A stretch of 64,000 nucleotides of DNA from Shouchella lonarensis (GTDB taxonomy: Bacteria > Bacillota > Bacilli > Bacillales > Bacillaceae_D). The translations under genes were made by a program, and so were the position numbers. Shown one piece after another: positions 54,819-63,896 of this stretch. How positions within the stretch are numbered: position 1 is the stretch's first letter; every line of letters starts with the position of its first letter. The stretch spans positions 176,635 through 240,634 of the forward strand of contig NZ_FMYM01000004.1 in the NCBI RefSeq assembly GCF_900096965.1, written 5' to 3'. The notes beneath the pieces are model-generated. The model did no database searches. It saw nothing but the letters and a program-made list of their open reading frames with translations, and was not told the DNA's origin.

Positions 54819-55442
54819 TCACGACGGCTCCCGCTCTCGTTGTTCCAAGTTTTTAGCAGTCTTGCTTTTATCGACGTTTTTCTCGTCTTCAAACGTCCCC
54901 ATCAACAGGTCTAAAGATGGATTGGTCACACCATACCAATAATTCTCATTTTTAAAGTGATGCAACAAATGGAGTTTTTTCATCCAACGTCCCCATGCTG
55001 TTTTTGGAACAATCGGACGATGCGCGACATAGTGGGTCCATTCATAAAAGAGTAAGTAGCCAAGCAAACCAGTCGTGAAGGCGATCGCCAAATGCCATTG
55101 TCCAGTAACCAACCATACAAGCCCAAAAGCGATACTAATGAGGGGCAAGCTATACCATACAGGCAAAAATAGTAGCTTCAAATCATTCGGCGTCACATGA
55201 TGGTCGTAATGTAAACGTTTGATTAACTTTAATAGCGTCAAATTTTTGGGTGGTTTCATATGAAAAAGAAAGCGATGAATCGAATACTCACTCAGCGCAT
55301 ACGCTGCCATCCCTGCGACAACAGCGAGCCACGTCGTCCACTGACTAAAAGAAGTTAATGTCCAAATCAATCCAATCACAAATAACAAATTCATAATAAG
55401 AACATCTTTGTGACCAAAATATTCAAGCAAATACTTTTTCAC
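54819..55442 (-). CDS. Sterol desaturase/fatty acid hydroxylase family protein
   Basis: 207-aa membrane di-iron hydroxylase. Histidine clusters: HRFLFH, HYDHH, HYVAHRP and HLLHH, as needed for the iron pair, with four or five helices between. It likely hydroxylates a lipid chain or carotenoid. GTG 55442 with GGGAGG 5-6 nt ahead; the open frame reaches to 55556 but the N-terminal addition is not family-like. Ends 25 nt before the EEP gene, so possibly co-transcribed. Confidence 0.85.
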   Translation of the reverse strand: MKKYLLEYFGHKDVLIMNLLFVIGLIWTLTSFSQWTTWLAVVAGMAAYALSEYSIHRFLFHMKPPKNLTLLKLIKRLHYDHHVTPNDLKLLFLPVWYSLPLISIAFGLVWLVTGQWHLAIAFTTGLLGYLLFYEWTHYVAHRPIVPKTAWGRWMKKLHLLHHFKNENYWYGVTNPSLDLLMGTFEDEKNVDKSKTAKNLEQREREPS

Positions 55443-55590
55443 GAGAATCCCTCCCACATGTTTGTACAATATGTATATTGTCGTATCACTAAAGGCATTC
55501 ATGGATGTGAAACATGTTGTACTATTTATCATAACCCCCAATGTAAGCGCTGTCAATTTCCGGCTTAATGCTTTTTACTTCGCAGCGCAG

Positions 55591-55779
55591 TTAGGAAACC
55601 GCAGCAAAAGCTGCGATCACCCCTGAAATGATAGCTGAACTCACAAACCAATGCTTCACACTTTTATGGTCAACACCAAGGATTGTATCAAAAATTCCTT
55701 TCAGAACAAAAACGATGATAAATATAACGACAAATGCAGCTAAAAATATCATTCCTGCACTCCTCTTCTTCGCAAACAT
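55591..55779 (-). CDS. Small hypothetical membrane protein, 62 aa
   Basis: Two helices (about 9-33 and 43-61) with a GVDHKSVKHW loop. GGGGTGG lies 4 nt before ATG 55779. It follows tsaD in the same direction (33-nt gap). No family recognised. Confidence 0.65.
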   Translation of the reverse strand: MFAKKRSAGMIFLAAFVVIFIIVFVLKGIFDTILGVDHKSVKHWFVSSAIISGVIAAFAAVS

Positions 55780-55812
55780 CGTCCCACCCCACGTAAGAGG
55801 ATATCTACCTAC

Positions 55813-56823
55813 TTATTCAAACGATCGCAAAGATAATCCCGGTCGGCCATTCAATGCCATATCACTTGTACACCCGTGCACCCACATACTATGGGCTGCC
55901 GCGCCAATCATGGCAGCATTGTCCGTGCAAAGAGACAACGGTGGGATCGATAATGCTGCTCCGGTGTCCGCTAATGCTGTTTTGAGGGCCTTCCGCAATG
56001 TATGATTCGCCGCCACACCGCCAGCTAGGACGACTTGCTTCACTTCATATGTTTGCACTGCTCGGGCCGTTTTTACCGTTAACACATCAATGACACTTTC
56101 TTGAAAACCGCGCGCTAACGCCGGTAAGTCTGTCTCAATCCCTTTTTGCCGATCATTATGCAGGCGATTTAAGACCGCTGATTTCAACCCACTAAAACTA
56201 AAATCATAGCTACCCGCTTCCAGCCACGCTCGTGGTAGTTTAATCGCTGTATCTGCTTCTTTTGCCAGCTTTTCAACATTCGGCCCACCAGGATAAGGAA
56301 GAGACAATGCCCGCGCCACTTTATCGTACGCTTCTCCTACTGCGTCATCACGTGTTTCGCCAACGGTTTCAAATTGGCCATCTTTTTTCATGTATATTAA
56401 CTCGGTGTGTCCACCAGAAACAACGAGCGCTAGTAACGGATACGCGAGCGGTTCTACTAATTGGTTTGCATAAATATGTCCAGCAATATGATGCACGCCG
56501 ATGAGCGGGATCCCGTGAGCGAATGCTAATGCTTTGGCAGCATGGATGCCAACAAGAAGCGCGCCAACCAAGCCAGGCCCTTCTGTCACCGCGATCGCTG
56601 TTAAATCGGAGAATGTCACTTTTGCTTTTTCCATCGCTTCTTCAACAACACGCGTCATCACTTCAACATGGTGACGCGAAGCCACTTCCGGCACAACTCC
56701 ACCGAAGCGGGCGTGACTCTCCATTTGCGTCGCCACTACATTCGCGCATATCTCTCTGCCATCACGAATAACCGCCGCAGCCGTCTCATCACAACTTGTC
56801 TCGATCGCTAAAATCAATGTCAC
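55813..56823 (-). CDS. tsaD: tRNA t6A threonylcarbamoyltransferase TsaD
   Basis: 336 aa; transfers threonylcarbamoyl to A37 of ANN-decoding tRNAs with TsaB and Tsa[13 protein letters not shown] start, [10 protein letters not shown] with metal-binding His, VSGGHTELI and CTDNAAMIG. The start overlaps rimI by 35 nt. Last of tsaE-tsaB-rimI-tsaD. Confidence 0.98.
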   Translation of the reverse strand: MTLILAIETSCDETAAAVIRDGREICANVVATQMESHARFGGVVPEVASRHHVEVMTRVVEEAMEKAKVTFSDLTAIAVTEGPGLVGALLVGIHAAKALAFAHGIPLIGVHHIAGHIYANQLVEPLAYPLLALVVSGGHTELIYMKKDGQFETVGETRDDAVGEAYDKVARALSLPYPGGPNVEKLAKEADTAIKLPRAWLEAGSYDFSFSGLKSAVLNRLHNDRQKGIETDLPALARGFQESVIDVLTVKTARAVQTYEVKQVVLAGGVAANHTLRKALKTALADTGAALSIPPLSLCTDNAAMIGAAAHSMWVHGCTSDMALNGRPGLSLRSFE

Positions 56824-57286
56824 TGATTTTCACCTCCATCACCCATGCATCTTCCAAATCATCCGCATAATAGTTTTTTCGAACTGCGATTTTCTCAAAA
56901 CCAAGTTTTTGATATAGCGCTAAAGCGGGTAAATTAGACGGGCGCACCTCTAGCGACAATTTTCCCGCACCAACACCGTGCAACCACGTCATCACAAAAC
57001 GTAACAGCCACTCTCCGTATGCGTTGCCTTGCGACTTTTTATGAATCGCAATGTTTGTAATTTGTGCCTCGTCTATGACTTTCCACACACCGCAGTATCC
57101 AATAATCTCTCCTGCCGATTCCATCACAAAATAATGAGCCACATTTTTCACCCTTAACTCAGACTCAAACGCTGCCCTTTTCCACGGCCGCTTAAACGCA
57201 CTACGTTCGACTGCCAACACTTGATCAATATCAGCAAACGTCATCATCCGTATAGCTGGTTCACTCGAAACGCCTTCCTGTTGCAC
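56789..57286 (-). CDS. rimI: Ribosomal-protein-alanine N-acetyltransferase RimI
   Basis: 165-aa GNAT enzyme acetylating the N-terminus of ribosomal protein S18. Acetyl-CoA site [13 protein letters not shown] (normally Q/RxxGxG/A) and C-terminal [12 protein letters not shown] 57286 inside the end of tsaB with GGAGG ahead. Confidence 0.93.
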   Translation of the reverse strand: MQQEGVSSEPAIRMMTFADIDQVLAVERSAFKRPWKRAAFESELRVKNVAHYFVMESAGEIIGYCGVWKVIDEAQITNIAIHKKSQGNAYGEWLLRFVMTWLHGVGAGKLSLEVRPSNLPALALYQKLGFEKIAVRKNYYADDLEDAWVMEVKISDIDFSDRDKL

Positions 57287-57971
57287 GTTGCCAGTTCACC
57301 TCCGCCTCAGCTAACTGCAAATATTGAGGAACAAAATCATGAATGGATTCGACAGGTGGCACTTGTTCGCCAAGTAAACATAATTCCCCCGGTCGCACAC
57401 TTGCAAGTTGGGGCGCTGTAAACAACGCCTTGTCGCCAAGCACTTCTCTAATCTTCTTCTCATGTAAAGACACATCTTCACCGACAAATAGACAATGTTC
57501 ATCCCGTTCTTTTAATTGCTGTAACCATACATCGGAATGAATGTGTGTCTCTGGTAACACGACATGCGTCTGCCCTTTTTCAAATCGGTATGCAGCGGTA
57601 TATATATTTCCGCGCCGGGCATCAATGAGTGGCACAACAACCGCATGCGCGATATATTTCCCCGCTTGCGCCATGTACATGAGCGTGGACACGCCCACAA
57701 GCGGAATATCCAATGTCCAAGCAAGGGTTTTTGCAACCGTCACTGCCATCCGCACACCCGTATATGAACCGGGACCACACGCGACGACAATACGTGTTAA
57801 ATCCTTTGGCGTCATCTCAACTTCTTGCAGTAACGATTCAACTGTTGGCATTAAACGCAGCGCATGGTTTTTCCGTAAATTAGTCATATACTCACCGATA
57901 ACACCATCTGCATTTGCTACTGCCACACCGAGACGGTGAGACGACGTATCTAAAGCAAGGGTATTGGTCAT
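57261..57971 (-). CDS. tsaB: tRNA t6A biosynthesis dimerisation subunit TsaB
   Basis: 236-aa inactive TsaD paralogue that scaffolds the t6A complex. ALDTSSHRLGVAVA start and GPGSYTGVRMAVT. Overlaps tsaE by 4 nt and rimI by 26 nt. Confidence 0.95.
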   Translation of the reverse strand: MTNTLALDTSSHRLGVAVANADGVIGEYMTNLRKNHALRLMPTVESLLQEVEMTPKDLTRIVVACGPGSYTGVRMAVTVAKTLAWTLDIPLVGVSTLMYMAQAGKYIAHAVVVPLIDARRGNIYTAAYRFEKGQTHVVLPETHIHSDVWLQQLKERDEHCLFVGEDVSLHEKKIREVLGDKALFTAPQLASVRPGELCLLGEQVPPVESIHDFVPQYLQLAEAEVNWQRATGRRFE

Positions 57972-58435
57972 CTCTCCATCTCCTCCAATCGTTTCTCGTA
58001 ACGACGACCGAGCGCTTGAAACGTAAGAAGGCGCACTGTCTCTCCTTCAGTTGTCATCGTGCACGCAAGCCGTTCTTTGGGCAACTGTTCCTCAATCAAA
58101 TGTGCCCACTCCACAACCGTCACACCGTCTCCATAAAAGTAGTCACTTAACCCCAAGTCGTCTTCTTGTCCTTCTAGCCGATATACATCCATATGATATA
58201 GCGGTATACGTCCGTCGTATTCTTTGATAATTGTAAATGTCGGGCTCGTGACCATTTTCGTTACACCAAGCCCTGCTGCGAGACCTTTTGTAAAATGAGT
58301 CTTCCCTGCGCCAAGATCTCCATCAAGCGTTAATACATCACCCGCTTGTAGCAACGTCCCTAATTTCTCCGCTAACGAAAGCGTCTCAGCAACTGTATTT
58401 GTTTTAAACCTTTGTTTCGTCATTTTCGTCACCAT
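57968..58435 (-). CDS. tsaE: tRNA t6A biosynthesis ATPase TsaE
   Basis: 155 aa with Walker A GDLGAGKTHFTKG and SPTFTIIKEYDG, HMDVYRL. ATG 58435 lies within thiL; ATG 58423 is an alternative start. Confidence 0.95.
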   Translation of the reverse strand: MVTKMTKQRFKTNTVAETLSLAEKLGTLLQAGDVLTLDGDLGAGKTHFTKGLAAGLGVTKMVTSPTFTIIKEYDGRIPLYHMDVYRLEGQEDDLGLSDYFYGDGVTVVEWAHLIEEQLPKERLACTMTTEGETVRLLTFQALGRRYEKRLEEMER

Positions 58436-59420
58436 GCCTGAAGTGATTAAAGCCCTTCTTTGCCAGCAGGACTTCTTGCTCTTCTTTTTTTATGTAAACA
58501 GCTGGTACACCTGCGCGCACAAAGCCTACCGGATAAAATGACCGGCCAATCGCACTTGCTTGTTGCTGCAATGATGCCAATTGGTCTTTCGACGTCGTAC
58601 CAAGCAGTTGAAAGTCTTCTCCGCCGTACAAACCCCACTTTAAGCCCGTTTCTTCGTCTACTCCGTGTAACTGCGGGGAAAGAGCAACGATTTCCTCTCG
58701 ATCCAAAACAAGCTGTACACCACTCGCCACGGCAATCTCGTGCGCCTCACTGGCTAGCCCGTCACTCACATCATTCAACGCAATCCGTCCACCCGAGCTT
58801 GCGCATATACGTCCAAGCGCTACTTGCGGTGCCACTTCTTGATGACACAAAATATAGTGCTGTTCTTCTGCGGTAAATACTCCGTGTCGTGTCTGCTCGT
58901 TCAGTAAGGAAAATCCCGCCGCAGAACCGCCGACAGGCCCTGTTAAGAACACGACATCTCCCGGTTGCGCCATACTTCTTTTTAATGCACTTCCCGCTTC
59001 TACAACCCCAATGGCTGTCACGGTGATCATTAAACAAGATGGAGACGAAACGGTGTCACCACCGATTAAATCCATTTCTAGCGGATCGGCAAGCATTTTC
59101 ATCCCTTTATAAATCTCTCGTACCTCATCAGCCGACCATGTAGTAGGGATTGCAATTGCCACTAGATAAAACTGGGGGCGCGCGCCCATCGCTGCCAAAT
59201 CACTCACATTAATCCCAAGCGCCTTCTGACCAATTTGACGTGCGTTTAACGTGTCTTTCCGAAAATGAATCCCTTCCACCATCGTATCGACACAAACGAC
59301 TTCTTCATAATGAACGTTACTCACATAAACAGCCGCATCATCACCAATTCCGACACGCAAACGCGATTGATAAGTCTTTTTCGGTGTAATACTGTCGATA
59401 AAAGCAAATTCATCTTCCAC
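58404..59420 (-). CDS. thiL: Thiamine-monophosphate kinase
   Basis: 338 aa, AIR synthase-like fold, phosphorylates TMP to TDP. VGIGDDAAVY, VDTMVEGIHF, GLASEAHEIA and WGLYGGEDFQLL are the nucleotide and substrate motifs. GTG 59420 with AAGGGGG 8 nt ahead is preferred to GTG 59429. Starts the thiL-tsaEB-rimI-tsaD run with overlaps throughout. Confidence 0.95.
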   Translation of the reverse strand: MEDEFAFIDSITPKKTYQSRLRVGIGDDAAVYVSNVHYEEVVCVDTMVEGIHFRKDTLNARQIGQKALGINVSDLAAMGARPQFYLVAIAIPTTWSADEVREIYKGMKMLADPLEMDLIGGDTVSSPSCLMITVTAIGVVEAGSALKRSMAQPGDVVFLTGPVGGSAAGFSLLNEQTRHGVFTAEEQHYILCHQEVAPQVALGRICASSGGRIALNDVSDGLASEAHEIAVASGVQLVLDREEIVALSPQLHGVDEETGLKWGLYGGEDFQLLGTTSKDQLASLQQQASAIGRSFYPVGFVRAGVPAVYIKKEEQEVLLAKKGFNHFRHGDENDETKV

Positions 59421-59500
59421 ACGTTTCACCCCCTTGCGACGTCACATCCACTGTCCATAGCATACCCCATCCACATCTTTTGTGCAAAACAAGCACATAA

Positions 59501-59531
59501 AGAAAAGACTGAAGCATAGGCCTCAGTCTTT
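59501..59531 (-). terminator. Terminator of the tRNA-Met gene
   Basis: A 9-bp stem (AAAGACTGA with TCAGTCTTT), then TTCTTT on the minus strand, 7 nt past the tRNA. Confidence 0.85.
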
Positions 59532-59537
59532 CTAGTA

Positions 59538-59611
<74 letters not shown>

Positions 59612-59669
59612 TCGTTAGTAAATGGATGATTTTGCTTTTATATAGCTTAAACTCAATCCAACAAATATA

Positions 59670-59698
59670 AATATACCATAAGAAGTTCATAAATGCAA
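59670..59698 (-). promoter_or_regulatory. Promoter of tRNA-Met
   Basis: Minus-strand -35 TTGCAT (59698-59693), 17-nt spacer and -10 TATATT (59675-59670). Confidence 0.65.
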
Positions 59699-59751
59699 GG
59701 ATTGTTTAAAAGAAAGCCGCCCCTCCCAGAGGAGAGGCGTTAATCAAACGT

Positions 59752-60609
59752 TTATTTAAAACGCTCTTTTCTTCTACGCGGCCACAAAGGACGCTTAACA
59801 TACTGAACCATTGTCGCAAAAACCACGCCCCATTGTGCTTCGGATAAAGTGCCGATACGGTCATCGGCCCCCATCCGTAAAGCACGTTTTAGCTGTTTAA
59901 GCTGTGGTTTAGTGAACACCCCGCTAAGCGCGACATCAATTGGTGCGTATGGTTGCCTTAATGCATACTCAACCAAACCGAAAACAGCATTGTGATACGC
60001 ATACGCAACCAGTGGTTTTTGTTTCCGGTCAATATACACGAGCGCCGAGTCAACTTTCGGACGTGGAGAAAATTTTTCTCTTGATATCGCTCGAACAAAA
60101 CGAATAGTAAACCACATTCGCCACGCCACCACATACGGATCTTTTACAAACGGTGACGTGAACCGTTTCGCGGCCCCTTTTTCCATCACAATTACGCCCC
60201 GTTCGAAGCCACTTTGCGGATTTGACAGCAACAGCTTCATGATCGGTGTCGTAATTGCATACGGAATATTGGAAACGACGACAAACTTTCTTTTAGGGAG
60301 CCGCACACGACGAATATCTCCTTGAATAATCGTTGTATTCCCTACGGTAGCCATCTTCCTGCTCAATACCTCAACAAACTTCCGGTCATATTCCACCGCC
60401 AATACTTTGTGCGCTTGCTCACTTAAAATCGTTGTCAACGCTCCTTTGCCGGCACCTAGCTCTAACACCATATCTGTTGGACCCACTCGTGCCTGCCTAA
60501 CAATCTCGTGTAGTAACTTTTTATCATACATTAAGTGCTGTCCTAAATCATTGGGAGGCTCTCCCCGACTCACTTTTTCCTGTTGTTTATTTCGTCTTTT
60601 TCTTGTCAT
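59752..60609 (-). CDS. erm: 23S rRNA (A2058) dimethyltransferase, Erm(34)/ErmD class
   Basis: Dimethylates A2058 of 23S rRNA and so gives macrolide-lincosamide-streptogramin B resistance. 285 aa, SAM motif ELGAGKGALT, catalytic SNIPYAITTP, and the ErmD/K/34 class features GQHLMYDKKLL, VMEKGAAKRFTSPF, ARMGADDRIGTLSEAQW. The basic tail is typical. ATG 60609 after GAAAGGAA. A long leader with a stalling peptide precedes it. Erm(34) is native to B. clausii; I infer the class from sequence resemblance. Confidence 0.93.
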   Translation of the reverse strand: MTRKRRNKQQEKVSRGEPPNDLGQHLMYDKKLLHEIVRQARVGPTDMVLELGAGKGALTTILSEQAHKVLAVEYDRKFVEVLSRKMATVGNTTIIQGDIRRVRLPKRKFVVVSNIPYAITTPIMKLLLSNPQSGFERGVIVMEKGAAKRFTSPFVKDPYVVAWRMWFTIRFVRAISREKFSPRPKVDSALVYIDRKQKPLVAYAYHNAVFGLVEYALRQPYAPIDVALSGVFTKPQLKQLKRALRMGADDRIGTLSEAQWGVVFATMVQYVKRPLWPRRRKERFK

Positions 60610-60787
60610 GCTAACCGTTCCTTTCTCTAATAAAAGTCACAAGCTCTCGCCTATGAGAAAGAGTAAAGGAACGTTGCCTTATCTTTATTTCTTGAAGTCT
60701 TTTCATGAGTGTTACTTAGAACGGCTAGACAAATAATATGCACGTTAACATACGTGTGCATTTTGATGGCTAGCCATTTTTCTAAAC

Positions 60788-60819
60788 ACAAAAAAGAGAG
60801 GCAGAACAACCACCTCTCT
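60788..60819 (-). promoter_or_regulatory. Transcription attenuator in the erm leader
   Basis: On the minus strand AGAGAGG and CCTCTCT form a 7-bp stem followed by TTTTTTG, between the leader peptide and erm. Read-through when the ribosome stalls would allow erm expression, as in ermK. Confidence 0.7.
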
Positions 60820-60915
60820 TCACATCTCATGTATCATTACCCGTTTGAGGTTGCTAAAAAGACAGACTGATCCCGTTTACTCTACTCACAAAGCAGAGCT
60901 TTCGAACGTATAAAA

Positions 60916-60957
60916 TTACGCGTTCAAAATTGGGAAACGACGTCTGACTGAATACAT
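60916..60957 (-). CDS. Erm leader peptide with RRR stalling motif
   Basis: 13 aa: MYSVRRRFPILNA, close to the ErmD leader with its RLRFPTLN. TAGGAGG lies 10 nt before the ATG. In ErmD/K leaders a macrolide-bound ribosome stalls at the Arg-x-Arg segment and changes leader folding. Too short for normal gene finders. Confidence 0.85.
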   Translation of the reverse strand: MYSVRRRFPILNA

Positions 60958-60993
60958 GTTTAGCAATCCTCCTATCATCTAGCTTCAATTCTC

Positions 60994-61022
60994 ATTATAT
61001 ACCCTATTTTAGCAGGAGTCAA
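60994..61022 (-). promoter_or_regulatory. SigA promoter of the erm leader
   Basis: Minus-strand -35 TTGACT (61022-61017), 17-nt spacer and perfect -10 TATAAT (60999-60994). Confidence 0.85.
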
Positions 61023-61095
61023 AGCTTTTCCTACTGCTAAGAAAAATACCCCCTCACCGCTTATCCAACGTCTCTTGCTTAGATGAGAATGACCA

Positions 61096-61125
61096 TTGAC
61101 ACATTTCTAAGTCCTGTATTACAGT
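61096..61125 (+). promoter_or_regulatory. Promoter of the MazG-like gene
   Basis: -35 TTGACA (61096-61101) with a weaker -10 TACAGT (61120-61125), 18 nt apart. Confidence 0.5.
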
Positions 61126-61182
61126 AAGTAAATGTGATACTTCGTAAGAACAACTAAACTAATTTCCATAGAGGTGGCTATG

Positions 61183-62163
61183 ATGCAGCATGAACACATT
61201 GCACAATACCAACAACAAATTGACAACCACATTAAAAAACTCGGTGGATACTGGCGATCGATTTCTGCGCTCGCACGATTGAATGAAGAAGTAGGTGAAT
61301 TGGGCGAGCTCCTATTACAGGATCGATTAAATATAGATGAGATCGGCACCGAGATTGCCGACATTTTCGTCATTTCTACTTGTATTGCTAATCAATACCT
61401 TAATTATCTAGATGAAGAATATACACTCATTGGTGCTCCTGTCGCTATACGTGAGCTCCAAAACTTGCAGCAACCTTTTCCAATCAAAGACCGCTTCATT
61501 CTTATTACGCAGCGCAGTGGTAAAATTGCCCGGATCATTAATCATTACGAAGGCGACAAGCCTAAAAAACACTCAGAAAAACCTATGCGCCTCGGGCATG
61601 AGATTGCCACGTTGCATATGCAGTTACTATTTTTAGCGCGCGATTTCGATTTAAATGTGTTTCATTACATTGACCGTGTCCTTGCCCACTCCGCAACACG
61701 AGACAAAGACAGATTTGACATCACCCACGACCCCACAACCGAAGCATCTCGCACACATTTTCTTAAAGCAATGGAACATCACTATGCCCAATTTTTATGT
61801 AACGCCAAAATATGGGGCAGTTATGAATGGGATCCGGAGGCGTCTCTCCCTGACAACCTTCGTCATAGCCTACCTTCCTTCATCCGATTCACGAAATGCG
61901 CTACACCAGAAGGGTTAGATGGATATGTGTTTGAATTCCCTGTCACTGCAGATACACCATTATTTGAGCATACCATTCTGAATTTAGCCGGAGACTCGGC
62001 AAAAACCATTGATGATAGAAACCAATGGTGCTTCACTTTTCAAAATACCGAAGTCATAGCGACTGCCTTGCCCTATGAAGAAAACGATCAACACACCCAA
62101 GACAGGAAGAGCGATTTCCTCTACATTCGACTTTTGTCTTCTACCTGTCCGCCGTGGGAATGA
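61183..62163 (+). CDS. Tandem MazG-like protein with extra C-terminal domain
   Basis: 326 aa. The first all-helical MazG-like repeat (about 10-85) has the EExxE...ExxD metal pattern in LNEEVGELGELL and EIGTEIADIFVI. A second weaker repeat (about 100-165) has GKIARIINHYEG and RLGHEIATLHMQLLFLARDF without the full acidic set. The C-terminal 150 residues match nothing I know and contain DPEASLPDNL. Probably a nucleotide pyrophosphohydrolase. ATG 61183 with GAGGTGG 5 nt ahead. Followed 27 nt later by a histidine phosphatase. Confidence 0.75.
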   Translation: MQHEHIAQYQQQIDNHIKKLGGYWRSISALARLNEEVGELGELLLQDRLNIDEIGTEIADIFVISTCIANQYLNYLDEEYTLIGAPVAIRELQNLQQPFPIKDRFILITQRSGKIARIINHYEGDKPKKHSEKPMRLGHEIATLHMQLLFLARDFDLNVFHYIDRVLAHSATRDKDRFDITHDPTTEASRTHFLKAMEHHYAQFLCNAKIWGSYEWDPEASLPDNLRHSLPSFIRFTKCATPEGLDGYVFEFPVTADTPLFEHTILNLAGDSAKTIDDRNQWCFTFQNTEVIATALPYEENDQHTQDRKSDFLYIRLLSSTCPPWE

Positions 62164-62190
62164 GAAAAGACTAGCGAGGAGGTCTCGTTC

Positions 62191-62739
62191 ATGGATATTT
62201 ACTTATTAAGGCATTGCCAAGCGAGCGGACAAGAAGCTAATGCGCCGCTCACTAACAAAGGATATAAGCAAGCAACAGCATTACAACACGCCTTGCGCGA
62301 CATTCATATAGACAGCATCGTTGCCAGTCCTTACAGACGTGCACTTGACTCCATTGCACCAGTTGCTCAATCAAAGGACATCGCTGTTAAGGAAGACAGA
62401 CGTTTAGTTGAGCGTCGCCTTTCCAGTAATCCCATAGAAGACTGGCGCGAAAAACTAAAAGCCACTTTTCACGACTTCACCCTCTCTTATCCTGGTGGAG
62501 AATCATCTGAACAAGCACAAATCCGTGCTATGAGCGTTTTAACAGATATACAGACAGAAAAAAGAGATTGTACCCTACTCGTGACGCACGGAAATTTACT
62601 TACACTAATACTTCACGCGTTTAATAATAACTATGGCTACGACGTTTGGCGCGAGATGGAGACACCCGATCTTTACCATATCAAAACAAGGCATCTGCTG
62701 CACATGGATGACATGAAAAAAATCAAGCTGCATGTCTAA
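62191..62739 (+). CDS. Histidine phosphatase family protein
   Basis: 182 aa phosphoglycerate mutase-like fold. LLRHCQAS carries the catalytic His (RHG variant RHC), VASPYRRALDSI the second Arg, and VTHGNLL the last His. Substrate unknown. GAGGAGG before the ATG. Probably an operon with the MazG-like gene, which suggests a phosphate-containing metabolite clean-up role. Ends overlapping the stop of the convergent MgtC gene by 4 nt. Confidence 0.87.
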   Translation: MDIYLLRHCQASGQEANAPLTNKGYKQATALQHALRDIHIDSIVASPYRRALDSIAPVAQSKDIAVKEDRRLVERRLSSNPIEDWREKLKATFHDFTLSYPGGESSEQAQIRAMSVLTDIQTEKRDCTLLVTHGNLLTLILHAFNNNYGYDVWREMETPDLYHIKTRHLLHMDDMKKIKLHV

Positions 62740-63443
62740 CGTTGTTCCACAGAAACCTTCTGTACCATATCAATTTCTTTTACAAGATCGTACACACTTG
62801 TAATGTACATTGTCCTTGGGATTGATACAGAGATATCCAATTGTTTACATCCATCTTCTAAGTCTTTAATTTTCACTTCGCGCACAATCATGCTGTTTGT
62901 GCGTCTTTCTTTCCACGTCTTCCCTCGATAATGTAATCGCTTAATTAAGTGCGTTGTCAGTGCGCCTTTTTCCATGACTACCCGTAAAGCCACATCTGTC
63001 TGACTTAACGACATTGGTCCAATCAATTTAATTAAGGCTGGAATGACGTTGACTGACACTAAAATTAACACCACAGTCAGGAAGGCTTCTTTATAAAAGT
63101 TCGCCCCAATGGCAATCCCAATCCCCGATGCTGCCCAAATCATGGCTGCCGTTGTAAGCCCTGAAATTACATCGTTACTTCTTCGCAAAATCACTCCTGC
63201 CCCTAAAAAACCTACCCCGCTCACTATTTGCGCTGCAAGACGCATAGGATCCATATTTTGAGACGATCCGTTCGTAGAAAAATGCAAATAAGCTTCCACT
63301 GATACAATTGTAATCAAACAACTTGCGATGCAGATTACCATACTTGTTTTAAGGCCCAGCGGTTTATGTTTGATCTGCCTGTCAACCCCAATTAAAAAAC
63401 CAGAAAATAAAGCTGCACTTAACTTTAATAAAATAACATCCAT
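62736..63443 (-). CDS. MgtC/SapB family membrane protein
   Basis: 235 aa: five helices (about 1-160) with GFLIGVDRQIKHKPLGLKTSMV, SGVGFLGAGVILRR and GLTTAAMIWAASGIGIAIG, then a soluble ACT-like C-terminal domain. MgtC-type proteins modulate ATP synthase or magnesium adaptation; SapB-type ones are less clear. GAAAGGTGG before the ATG. Confidence 0.9.
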   Translation of the reverse strand: MDVILLKLSAALFSGFLIGVDRQIKHKPLGLKTSMVICIASCLITIVSVEAYLHFSTNGSSQNMDPMRLAAQIVSGVGFLGAGVILRRSNDVISGLTTAAMIWAASGIGIAIGANFYKEAFLTVVLILVSVNVIPALIKLIGPMSLSQTDVALRVVMEKGALTTHLIKRLHYRGKTWKERRTNSMIVREVKIKDLEDGCKQLDISVSIPRTMYITSVYDLVKEIDMVQKVSVEQR

Positions 63444-63524
63444 ATTTGACCACCTTTCATTTCTTTATTAATCATTGTCTCTGTATAGAGGCTATTTTCT
63501 ATTATAATACATTGAACATGCGCT

Positions 63525-63564
63525 CAAAAAATATATAAGACGCGCTCAATTCAGCACGCCTTAT
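63525..63564 (-). terminator. Terminator after the small ORF at 63571
   Basis: A 12-bp stem with one mismatch and one wobble (63535-63546 with 63553-63564), then ATATATTTTTTGAG on the minus strand. Confidence 0.7.
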
Positions 63565-63570
63565 CATTTA

Positions 63571-63720
63571 TTATAGTGATGTCTTTTTATCCCCAGGTAA
63601 GAGCGTGTCAATAACGTGTGTAAACTCAGGAACGTCACCTATTAAAAAAGCTGGAAGTAAAAGTACCGCTAACACAAGGGCCATTGGTACACGAATGATC
63701 GAACATAAAAGTCGTCTCAT
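63571..63720 (-). CDS. Small hypothetical membrane protein, 49 aa
   Basis: Basic head (MRRLLC), one helix (about 10-27) and a polar tail DVPEFTHVIDTLLPGDKK. I start at ATG 63720 with AAGGGG 9 nt ahead; ATG 63753 is possible but its ribosome site is only 2 nt away. Followed by a terminator. Unknown family. Confidence 0.5.
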   Translation of the reverse strand: MRRLLCSIIRVPMALVLAVLLLPAFLIGDVPEFTHVIDTLLPGDKKTSL

Positions 63721-63848
63721 GAAAAACATCCCCTTCGCCCTTTTGTTAGTCATGACCTCTTTAGAGGTTGCTTGTTACTATACTACGACTTTCATAAAAA
63801 ATCAACAATTTTGTATCAGTTTTATATACAGGAAACGTAGCTTATAAA

Positions 63849-63882
63849 AAACACATCTTCATTTTAAAATGAAGATGTGTTT
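63849..63882 (-). terminator. Terminator of the rRNA operon
   Basis: A perfect 15-bp palindrome (ACACATCTTCATTTT and complement) followed by TTTTTATAAG on the minus strand, just after 5S. Confidence 0.92.
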
Positions 63883-63896
63883 TAATGTCATATCAA

